The position numbers and the translations under genes were made by a program. The notes below the pieces were generated by a model. That model was not told where the DNA came from. It did not search any database and saw only the letters and a list, made by a program, of their open reading frames with translations. Positions 57,153 through 64,000 of a stretch of DNA of 64,000 bases are shown here, piece by piece. How positions within the stretch are numbered: position 1 is the stretch's first letter; each line of letters begins with the position of its first letter. The stretch is from Nitrosomonas ureae. GTDB lineage: Bacteria > Pseudomonadota > Gammaproteobacteria > Burkholderiales > Nitrosomonadaceae. Location of the stretch: positions 1,240,001 to 1,304,000 of the forward strand of contig NZ_LT907782.1 of assembly GCF_900206265.1 (NCBI RefSeq). The letters are read 5' to 3'.

Positions 57153-58526
57153 ATGAATAAAAGCTTTAATCCGATACTATCAGGAGCAATCGGCATGCTT
57201 CTCCTGAGTTTCAGCGGCTTAGTCAGTGCAGAAACGTCCGTTTTAAGTGAAGCGCGTGTGGTCGCGCAGTATAATTACATCATTCATATCTTGGCCATGC
57301 TGTTGATTGGTTTCGGTTTTCTAATGGTATTTGTGCGCCGTTATGGCTTTGGCGCGGTAACCGGCACCTATTTGGTTGTTGCCGTGGGACTTCCACTCTA
57401 CATTCTGTTGCGCGCAAACGGTATTTTCGGACACCAGTTATCGCCGCATACCCTTGACTCGCTGTTGTTCGCGGAATTATCCGTTGCTACAACCCTGATC
57501 GCCATGGGTGCGGTATTGGGCCGTTTACGCGTATTTCAATATGCTCTGTTGGCACTGTTAGTTGTTCCGCTTTATCTTCTGAACGAATGGATTGTGCTCG
57601 ATGATGCCATCGGCTATACCACGGGATTCCAGGATACCGCCGGTTCAATGGTCATTCATGCTTTCGGTGCTTATTTCGGATTGAGTATGTCCATTGTTTT
57701 AACCACCGAGTATCAGCGCAGCAAACTGATCGAATCGGATCATACTTCGGATCGATTCGCCATGTTGGGTTCCATGGTGCTATGGTTGTTTTGGCCAAGC
57801 TTTGCCACTGCGTTAGTGCCATTAGAAAACATGCCGCAAACCGTGGCCAACACCCTGTTGGCATTGTGCGGCGCGACCATCGCCACTTATTTCCTGAGTT
57901 CCAAACTGCATCACGGCAAAACCTCCATGGTGGATATGGCTAATGCCGCGCTGGCCGGCGGCGTGGCTATCGGTTCCGTATGCGATGTCGTATCGCCTAC
58001 CGGCGCTTTCGGTATCGGTTTGCTTGCTGGAATACTTTCTGTTCTAGGTTATGTGTTTTTGCAACCGTTACTGGAATCGAAATTTAAAATCGTGGATACC
58101 TGCGGTGTGCATAATTTGCACGGAATGCCCGGATTATTAGGTGGCCTGAGTGCGTTCCTGGTCGTTCCCGGCATCGCCATCGGACAGTTTAATGGCATCA
58201 TGATTACGCTTATCATCGCGATTGTCGGCGGTTTGATCGCAGGTGCCATTATCAAGGCAACCGGCACCACACGTGAGCCTTATGAAGATAGCGTGGAATT
58301 TACACACCTTGCAGGCCCGGAAACAGAAAAACTTCCGGAGCAGCTACAAACGCGCGTCGAAGCTCTGGAAATTCAAAGTGCTGCGGCTAAACCGCACGCT
58401 CCGATGGAATCTCCTGAGACTAAAGCATTAATTGCAAGATTGGAATTGCGGGTTATGACGTTAGAAAGCAACATTGCCGCGACGCAAAACCGTGAGACCG
58501 GAGAGAAACCGGAATCCATTTCATAA
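57153..58526 (+). CDS. Rh50-type ammonium/ammonia channel
   Basis: A 457-residue membrane protein with a signal peptide (ending VSA), about 11-12 helices and a polar tail. It belongs to the Rh rather than the Amt branch: GFQDTAGSMVIHAFGAYFGLSMS holds the first pore His, GVHNLHGMPGLLGG the second, and GSVCDVVSPTGAFGIG is also Rh-like. Nitrosomonas europaea uses such an Rh50 protein for ammonia or ammonium uptake, the energy substrate of the cell. The last 70 residues form a heptad-like stretch (LPEQLQTRVEALEIQ, LIARLELRVMTLESNIA), possibly a trimeric coiled coil in the cytoplasm. Confidence 0.93.
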   Translation: MNKSFNPILSGAIGMLLLSFSGLVSAETSVLSEARVVAQYNYIIHILAMLLIGFGFLMVFVRRYGFGAVTGTYLVVAVGLPLYILLRANGIFGHQLSPHTLDSLLFAELSVATTLIAMGAVLGRLRVFQYALLALLVVPLYLLNEWIVLDDAIGYTTGFQDTAGSMVIHAFGAYFGLSMSIVLTTEYQRSKLIESDHTSDRFAMLGSMVLWLFWPSFATALVPLENMPQTVANTLLALCGATIATYFLSSKLHHGKTSMVDMANAALAGGVAIGSVCDVVSPTGAFGIGLLAGILSVLGYVFLQPLLESKFKIVDTCGVHNLHGMPGLLGGLSAFLVVPGIAIGQFNGIMITLIIAIVGGLIAGAIIKATGTTREPYEDSVEFTHLAGPETEKLPEQLQTRVEALEIQSAAAKPHAPMESPETKALIARLELRVMTLESNIAATQNRETGEKPESIS

Positions 58527-58537
58527 TTCTTTCTATT

Positions 58538-58567
58538 GAGCGCCCCCGAATTTATTACGGGGCGCTC
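58538..58567. terminator. hairpin between convergent Rh50 and HxlR genes
   Basis: GAGCGCCCC (58538-58546) pairs perfectly with GGGGCGCTC (58559-58567). There is no U-run on either side, but its place 12 bases after the Rh50 stop, between convergent genes, fits a shared terminator. Confidence 0.6.
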
Positions 58568-58589
58568 GACAAGATGGGAAACTACTATT

Positions 58590-58946
58590 TCACCCGTACG
58601 GTTTAAAAACTTCTGTGCCCGGATAGTATGTCTTTCCCCATTCCACTAGCGCTTGCAAGACCTGCCTTAGATCCTCCCCCTTTTTTGTCAGCACATATTC
58701 GTGTCGTACCGGGTTTTTCTGATATACCTGCTGCGTTAAAAAACCGGTGGCTTCCAGTTTCTTAAGCCGATTTGCCAATATATTGGTAGCAATTTGCTCA
58801 GGTGATTCGAGGAATTCTTGATAACGCTTTTTACCCAACAACAAGTCCCGGATAATCAATAAAGTCCATTTGTCCCCTAAATGATCCAAAGCGCAGGCTA
58901 TCGGACAACAAGATCGTTCGTGGTTTTGTTCGTCATGATCAACCAT
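58590..58946 (-). CDS. HxlR-family transcriptional regulator
   Basis: A 118-residue winged-helix protein: CPIACALDHLGDKWTLLIIRDLLLGKKRYQEF and ANRLKKLEATGFLTQQVY are HxlR/MarR-like signatures. Three cysteines near the N-terminus (Cys13, Cys14, Cys18) could sense oxidants or electrophiles, as a similarly placed Cys does in some relatives. It is divergent from the GST gene, and two inverted repeats between them are likely binding sites. Confidence 0.9.
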   Translation of the reverse strand: MVDHDEQNHERSCCPIACALDHLGDKWTLLIIRDLLLGKKRYQEFLESPEQIATNILANRLKKLEATGFLTQQVYQKNPVRHEYVLTKKGEDLRQVLQALVEWGKTYYPGTEVFKPYG

Positions 58947-59001
58947 CGGTCATTAATCTCTATGATATAAAAAAAGTGAATTACACAATACCTTCGCAGT
59001 C

Positions 59002-59050
59002 ACTTGCCATTAACAAGTTTATGCGATAAAGTTACTTGCATTATACAAGC
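59002..59050. promoter_or_regulatory. paired operator-like repeats for the HxlR regulator
   Basis: ACTTG-N7-CAAGT (59002-59018) and ACTTG-N7-CAAGC (59034-59050) are two copies of one inverted repeat with centres 32 bp apart, about three helical turns. They lie in the 138-base gap between hxlR and the GST gene, which begins at 59085. Confidence 0.6.
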
Positions 59051-59084
59051 AAACACTCGATTAATCACACTTAAGGTTGTAGAC

Positions 59085-59786
59085 ATGCTGAAGCTTTATC
59101 AATTTGAACGTACTTGGGGTATCCCGAATTTAAGTCCTTTCTGCTGCAAAATAGAAACTTACTTGCGAATGGCTGAAATTGATTATCAGATTGTACCTGT
59201 ATTGCCGCTAGGGGCGCCCAAAGGAAAATTGCCTTACATTGAAGACAGCGGCAGATCCATTGGAGATTCGCGTTTCATCATCACTTATTTAAAATCTTCT
59301 TATCAAAATCTGGATAAAGCATTGAACAATGCCGAACTGGCAATATCGGTTGCTATGCAGCGCTTACTCGAGGAGCATCTGTTCTGGGCCGCACTTTATT
59401 CACGCTGGCAATACACGGACGAAAACTGGCAAATCAACAAGCAGGCTATTTTTGGTGGATTGCCACCCGTCCTTAGGGATGTCATCGCCCATCGCACGCG
59501 CCGGAAAATCCAGCGACAAATTTACGGTCATGGCACCGGCAGACACCAAGCGGAGGAAATTTTCGCGCTCGGCAAGCAAGATATCGATGCGTTATCTGCA
59601 ACACTAGATGACAAAAAATATTTCCTGGGCGATCAACCCACAACACTCGATGCATCCGCATTCGGACTCCTCATCAATATTATCGATTGTCCCATCGAAT
59701 CGCCGCTTAAAGAATACGGGTTAGCAAAAAAGAATTTGATCGATTACGTTGATCGGATCAAGCACGAGTTTTATCCCAACTTATAA
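59085..59786 (+). CDS. glutathione S-transferase-like protein
   Basis: A 233-residue protein from the ATG at 59085; an upstream TTG would extend it into the operators. The thioredoxin-like N-terminal domain starts LKLYQFERTWGIPNLSPFCCKIETYLRMAEIDYQ (a Cys pair at the active-site region) and has GKLPYIEDSGRSIGDSRFI, the GSH-binding cis-Pro and Ser stretch. The C-terminal domain is helical with FLGDQPTTLDASAFG. It resembles the Tom37/metaxin-like GST branch. Control by the divergent HxlR protein suggests a role in detoxifying electrophiles. Confidence 0.82.
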   Translation: MLKLYQFERTWGIPNLSPFCCKIETYLRMAEIDYQIVPVLPLGAPKGKLPYIEDSGRSIGDSRFIITYLKSSYQNLDKALNNAELAISVAMQRLLEEHLFWAALYSRWQYTDENWQINKQAIFGGLPPVLRDVIAHRTRRKIQRQIYGHGTGRHQAEEIFALGKQDIDALSATLDDKKYFLGDQPTTLDASAFGLLINIIDCPIESPLKEYGLAKKNLIDYVDRIKHEFYPNL

Positions 59787-59984
59787 AGCATTTACTCTGA
59801 ACTCGCAGTAGTAACAGGCCAGGATAAAATTTAAGCTCAGCCGCATTCCGATTGATCGGTATCCGCTGCTGCAAAGGCTGCAAATGGCAGATCAATCCGA
59901 TTAAAATATTAATAGGATCATTGGCATATTTCCACCAGGACGGGCACAGTTATCGATCCGACAATGTGTACAAGGAGAAAAATC

Positions 59985-60836
59985 ATGAAACTGTTGAGCT
60001 GGAACATCCAATGGGGACGTGGCATGGATGGACAAGTCGATCTTGCACGCATCATCCGGACGATCCACCAGATAGGCGAATTTGATGTCATCTGCCTGCA
60101 GGAAGTCGCGGTCAATTTCCCCGGCCTGCCGGGCAGCCGGGGCGAGAATCAGGTTGCTGAACTTTCAGCACAATTGCCCGGCTACACCGCAATCTATGGC
60201 GCAGCCACCGATGTGCCGGACAGCTTTGGTAGACGCAGTCAGTTTGGCAACGCCATATTCACCCGCTTGCCTATCGGTCAAATTTGGCGGCATCTGTTGC
60301 CGTGGCAGGCGGAATTAACCACGCCCAGCATGCAGCGTGTACTGGTGGAAGCGGTCGTAACAACAACGGAATTCGGTCTGTTGCGCGTGATGACGACACA
60401 TCTCGAGTACTACTCGCACCATCAACGCCAAGTCCAGATAGATGCTATCCGCCACTTGCATCGTGAGGCGCATATCCTATCGCAACGAAAATTTCTGACC
60501 GAAGAGCGAGGCGGGACTTTCGAAGTCTTTCCCCGACCCGGGGAAGCGATATTGTGCGGTGATCTCAACTTCCCGGCTACAGCGCCCGAACATGCACAGA
60601 TTCTCGCACCATTCAGTAATGACACCCCAAACTTTCACGATACCTGGTCGGTACTGAATCCTGACATACCCCATGCACCCACCGTCGGCATTCACCCGGT
60701 AGACTTCGTCGAGCGGGCAGAATGCTATGACTTTGTGCTGATTACCGATGGATTAGTAAAGCACCTACAAATACATGGAATTGATGCAGAAACGACAGCT
60801 TCGGATCATCAGCCGGTATGGGTGGAGCTCGGGTGA
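59985..60836 (+). CDS. endonuclease/exonuclease/phosphatase-fold hydrolase
   Basis: A 283-residue EEP-family enzyme from the ATG at 59985 (ribosome binding site AAGGAGA). The catalytic residues are visible: Asn in LSWNIQWGRG, Glu in ICLQEVAV, Asp/Asn in GDLNFPA and the Asp-His pair in ASDHQPVWVEL. The family cleaves phosphodiesters in nucleic acids, lipids or nucleotides; the substrate cannot be told. It stands alone after the GST gene. Confidence 0.85.
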   Translation: MKLLSWNIQWGRGMDGQVDLARIIRTIHQIGEFDVICLQEVAVNFPGLPGSRGENQVAELSAQLPGYTAIYGAATDVPDSFGRRSQFGNAIFTRLPIGQIWRHLLPWQAELTTPSMQRVLVEAVVTTTEFGLLRVMTTHLEYYSHHQRQVQIDAIRHLHREAHILSQRKFLTEERGGTFEVFPRPGEAILCGDLNFPATAPEHAQILAPFSNDTPNFHDTWSVLNPDIPHAPTVGIHPVDFVERAECYDFVLITDGLVKHLQIHGIDAETTASDHQPVWVELG

Positions 60837-60977
60837 CGTAATGCTTGCCTGTTACGATTTAATAGATCAACAAACCCGCCGGAACGGGTATAGTTGCACC
60901 CGGCTAGTGGGAAATTGCCTACAGACTTGGGATTAAACCGATTTTTGTGTAAAACTTCTTTCCATCGTCAAGTGAAA

Positions 60978-61319
60978 CTATGGGTAAACCTGATTTGCCC
61001 CGGAAGGGGTGCCGGGATTGAATGCTGACGGATTGGGTGAATGTAGACTGGTAGGACGGTCGGTATTAAAACCGGACGGTTGAGTATTGATACCAGGGGG
61101 ATTAAAAGGGCGTCCGGGTGCGGGTAATCCTGTCGAATCATTGGGGTCGCTTCCAGAAGGACTATTTCCAATTCTGGAATCAATGGATCTTTGCACGGCT
61201 TCATTTTCCAAGATAACGCTGGATCTATCACTTTGAGCCAGGGCCAAGCCATTGACTAACAGGCATATTCCACCGAACATATACAGCCATATCCGTATAA
61301 AATTATTTTTTTGCAACAT
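60978..61319 (-). CDS. secreted Pro/Ser/Asn-rich protein
   Basis: A 113-residue protein with a signal peptide (LYMFGGICLLVNGLALA, cleavage near residue 28) and a mature part of low complexity rich in Pro, Ser, Asn and Gly (GLPAPGRPFNPPGINTQPSG). No domain is recognised. AGGAG lies 6-10 bases upstream of the start. Probably an exported disordered protein. Confidence 0.5.
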   Translation of the reverse strand: MLQKNNFIRIWLYMFGGICLLVNGLALAQSDRSSVILENEAVQRSIDSRIGNSPSGSDPNDSTGLPAPGRPFNPPGINTQPSGFNTDRPTSLHSPNPSAFNPGTPSGANQVYP

Positions 61320-61408
61320 AGTAATTCTCCTTTATGACAAATTGTGGTGATGCAATTACTCACGCTTTGAAATAAGCAAAAATCCACCGAAGCGGATCAT
61401 AGGAAATG

Positions 61409-61657
61409 TTATTTCAAGTGTGGATCTCCTTGTTGATCGTTCCTTGACTCAGGATTGAGCATTACCTCAACATCATTCTTATCATAATTTTGTTTGTTTG
61501 AAACATTATCTTTTTTATCGGAAGTATTAGCTTGTCTTGTCATGTAAATTGTTGTGCGGTTAAAAAGGATCCTCAGAAAACGCATGCGCGTTAACAAACA
61601 GAAATCCGCCAATAATAGACATAACCTACAACTTAACCATGATAATACTCCATTCAC
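61409..61657 (-). CDS. uncertain small ORF
   Basis: An 82-residue frame with a Leu/Cys-rich N-terminus that could pass as a signal or membrane segment and a hydrophilic Asn/Lys/Asp tail. A shorter version from the ATG at 61543 would lack the hydrophobic part. Neither start has a strong ribosome binding site. It lies between two Pro-rich secreted ORFs of the same strand. Confidence 0.25.
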   Translation of the reverse strand: MNGVLSWLSCRLCLLLADFCLLTRMRFLRILFNRTTIYMTRQANTSDKKDNVSNKQNYDKNDVEVMLNPESRNDQQGDPHLK

Positions 61658-61789
61658 ATTCTATAGAAGTATAAGAATGCTTGATATAAAGTTAAGCATC
61701 TGATGTTAGAAATACATATCAATGATCAGATGAATGTTATAAAAAAACATCGAAACAAGTTAGGAGAAATGCAGATGCTGTCTTGAATT

Positions 61790-62002
61790 TTATTTTTGAG
61801 GAAACTGCCGCGCGGGATCTCTCTCGGGAGGAATTCGCTCTGGAGAAATAGGTTGAGGAGGAATTTCTGGCGATGGATCATATTCGGGGGAAATTATCTC
61901 TGGCGGTTGTTCTTGGGGCGGTATGATTTCCGGGGGTATGGGGGTGGGCGGAGTGGTTTCTGCACGTAATGGCTTTGTTTCTGCAAGAAAAATTGCATAC
62001 AT
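61790..62002 (-). CDS. proline-rich small protein
   Basis: A 70-residue ORF made almost entirely of Pro-Pro-Glu/Ile/Gln repeats (PPTPIPPEIIPPQEQPPEII, then PPERDPARQFPQK), after a short hydrophobic start (MYAIFLAETKPLRA) that may be a truncated signal sequence. A disordered, extended product is expected. It resembles in style the 34-residue peptide at 5356-5460. Confidence 0.4.
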   Translation of the reverse strand: MYAIFLAETKPLRAETTPPTPIPPEIIPPQEQPPEIISPEYDPSPEIPPQPISPERIPPERDPARQFPQK

Positions 62003-62904
62003 AATAGTTTCCCAGTAATTTGAAGGAGATTTATTATCTTAACTTTAAACCAATAGATCTGTGCGCTTTCTCACCAATGAGTGATAGGGACTTTGATGTT
62101 TCCTTTCCTCTTTACCAGGGTAGGCATTTATTCCGCCGCACGAAAAATTTGTTTAAATCCACTCATTATTATTTATGTGTGCTAGCGTACAGATTGGTAA
62201 ACAGATTTAAAGCATCATGTATTCAGATGCTAGCTATCTCCATATAATTTAGCTGTATCTTCCGGTTATCTTTGTTCTTTCAGGCGCAAAGATAACTGGG
62301 TTAAATCAATCCTTCTCAGTAGTTCAACGGCGCATTTATTACTACTAAATGCGCTGTTTTTATGGGCAAATGCGGCGCTTTAATCTATTCATTTCAAGCC
62401 AGGACCTTTCGTAATTTTGTAATGGAGACAGGGAAATAAGAGTATCCGGCCGATTGGTTTTTAAGATAACATCTTGTAGGCCGCATCACACAAAGATTCA
62501 ATTTCTGGAACATTGTTAATTCCATGTTTATTCCAATGGCTTCATGTCAGAAGTTAACATTGTCACTCACTTCTTACCATTCGTTATATTCCAATTATTA
62601 GCTGCTCAGATATAAAGTGACTGTTTTTTTAATTGGTGTGGAGAAAGTGTAAATTTCTGATGCGCTCTTTAAAGAAATTATTTTCTCCCCTTCTCATCAA
62701 ATAATGCCAATGCTGATTTGGAGGGATTATTCATTCTCAATCTGCATATAGGTTTGCGATTATTGCCATCGAATAAATCGCGCAGTAACTGTTTGCATCC
62801 CTCATAACAATTTTCTTGGGATCAATGGTTTCACAAAGAATTGTTCTAAGGAAACGCTGATTAATACACCGCACCTCAGGGGCTAAGCGAACGGTTTTGG
62901 GATA
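62003..62904. other. 902-base region without a supported gene
   Basis: One frame (62020-62247, plus) could encode 75 residues but has no support beyond a possible AAGGAG upstream. A good terminator lies at 62330-62361. The rest is AT-rich with nothing recognised; it probably includes decayed mobile DNA next to the transposase remnant. Confidence 0.4.
62330..62361 (+). terminator. Rho-independent terminator
   Basis: GCGCATTTA (62330-62338) pairs perfectly with TAAATGCGC (62346-62354) around a 7-nt loop and is followed by TGTTTTT. It would end a rightward transcript from the region near 62,020, where a small RNA or the 75-residue ORF could lie. Confidence 0.65.
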
Positions 62905-63280
62905 TTAGGTTAGAATTTGCCATATTCTGGCTTGAATTGCACTATCGCGCGCCCGTTCCTTGTTCTTAATCGAAGGAGGGGCTGAAATCAGCGTAGCATC
63001 AACAATCGTGCCTTCGCGAAGAAATAGTCCGCGCTCAGTCAGGTGTGCATCAATTACATCAAAGATCGATTCCGTCAGAGGATGCGCTTCCAGCAAATGG
63101 CGAAATCTCAGCAGAGTCGTCGCATCCGGCGCCCCTTCCCGATTCAGATCCATACCAACAAAGCGACGAATGGCTTGGCTATCGTATACAGCATCTTCCG
63201 CGCCTTCATCCAAAAAACGATCTCGTCGGGTTTGTTTCTTCTTTGCCGCATATTCCAGGTCAGAAAAATTTGGCTTTCAT
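62905..63280 (-). pseudogene. IS5-family transposase remnant
   Basis: The reading YDSQAIRRFVGMDLNREGAPDATTLLRFRHLLE and DAHLTERGLFLREGTIVDATLI are typical of IS5-group transposases. Three lesions are visible. After the ATG at 63280 one extra base breaks the frame (FSDLEYAAKKK is in another phase). KQTRRDRFLDEG runs directly into AEDAVYDSQ, so about 50 residues are deleted. The C-terminal half is missing after SIKNKERARDSAIQARIW. It is therefore a dead copy lying just before aroC. Confidence 0.8.
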
Positions 63281-63466
63281 TTCATTCCAGATAATATTCT
63301 GGATTTTATGCTTTGCAGCATCGGCAATCTAAAGTCTTTTAAAATTCTTGCAGAAAATTATTTCCGCACCCACCAACAAGCCAAACTCAGAAGCTTTTTC
63401 AGAGCAAAAAGCTGAGATACATATGATAGACTCACATCATCATTCTAAATACAAAATAGCAATAAT

Positions 63467-64000
63467 ATGTCTGGCAATACATTCGGTACGCTTTTTACTA
63501 TTACCTCATTTGGCGAATCACACGGCGCAGCAATTGGTTGTATTGTGGATGGATGCCCGCCAGGTTTAACTATCAGCACCGAAGAGATACAACTTGAATT
63601 GGACCGGCGTAAACCCGGTACGTCGCGTCATGTCACGCAACGACGCGAATCCGACACGGTAGAAATTCTATCCGGCGTGTTCGAAGGACAAACTACGGGT
63701 ACGCCCATTGCTTTACTGATACGAAATGAAGATCAGCGCAGCAAGGATTATAGTAAGATCATGGACACCTTCCGTCCCGGCCATGCGGACTATACCTACT
63801 GGCAAAAATACGGTATCCGCGATTATCGTGGGGGTGGCCGTGCATCGGCGCGTGAGACTGCAGTACGTGTTGCAGCCGGTGCGATTGCAAAAAAATGGCT
63901 GCACGAGAAATATAGTATTATGATCCGCGGCTATATGGCGCAGCTGGGACCCATCGAAATTCCATTCAAATGTTGGGAAGATATCAGGCAGAATCCCTTC
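63467..64000 (+). CDS. aroC: chorismate synthase, partial (C-terminus beyond window)
   Basis: The first 178 residues of chorismate synthase. [32 protein letters not shown] is the N-terminal signature, and [30 protein letters not shown] the FMN/substrate-binding block. It makes chorismate, the precursor of tryptophan and other aromatics. The frame runs to the window edge without a stop. Confidence 0.97.
   Translation, partial: MSGNTFGTLFTITSFGESHGAAIGCIVDGCPPGLTISTEEIQLELDRRKPGTSRHVTQRRESDTVEILSGVFEGQTTGTPIALLIRNEDQRSKDYSKIMDTFRPGHADYTYWQKYGIRDYRGGGRASARETAVRVAAGAIAKKWLHEKYSIMIRGYMAQLGPIEIPFKCWEDIRQNPF

Noticed and set aside
1..64000. CRISPR array
   Set aside because: No regularly spaced repeat series was seen anywhere in the window.

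Overview
The window looks like a chromosomal segment of an ammonia-oxidising betaproteobacterium of the Nitrosomonas type. The evidence is a conserved housekeeping block (leuCDB-asd-fimV-truA-trpFBA-accD-folC-dedD-cvpA-purF-metZ), an Rh50-type ammonium channel instead of a classical Amt, and moderate, slightly AT-rich composition. The genus is inferred from gene content and order, not from a marker gene.

Positions 1 to about 13,990 are one end of an integrated phage-like element. A tyrosine integrase and its DUF4224 partner lie next to the 3' end of a tRNA-Leu(CAA) gene, the probable attachment site; the other end lies left of the window. Leftward genes are a Toprim primase/helicase (cut by the window edge), a small membrane protein, a CII-like regulator and a Cro-like protein. 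Opposite them is a CI-like repressor without a peptidase domain. A second promoter 4.5 kb away has the same pair of 12-bp operators with the same 25-bp spacing. It reads into a compact folded RNA (7980-8095) and then a rightward run of accessory genes: a dNMP-kinase-like protein, small zinc-ribbon and membrane proteins, a ParB-fold-like protein and SSB. Between the two promoters sit cargo-like genes: a zinc-ribbon membrane protein, a glycine-zipper lipoprotein, an orphan UmuD and a leftward three-gene toxin-antitoxin-like cluster.

Positions 14,000-29,900 hold a divergent ADP-ribosylglycohydrolase homologue, a lipoprotein, two large membrane proteins (one with an EF-hand), a YbaL-type antiporter, an atypical NRAMP transporter, an Atm1-type ABC exporter, MotA/MotB and a membrane-anchored methyltransferase. 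Positions 29,900-51,200 are the biosynthetic block, almost all on the minus strand, with cysS and two cyclophilins at its edge.

Positions 51,200-64,000 hold rubrerythrin, an Fe-S reductase fused to DUF3501, a CNP1-like lipoprotein, a gene split by an intact 1204-bp IS3-family insertion with a 4-bp target duplication, Rh50, a divergent HxlR/GST pair with two operator-like repeats, an EEP-fold hydrolase, proline-rich small proteins, an IS5-type transposase remnant and the start of aroC.
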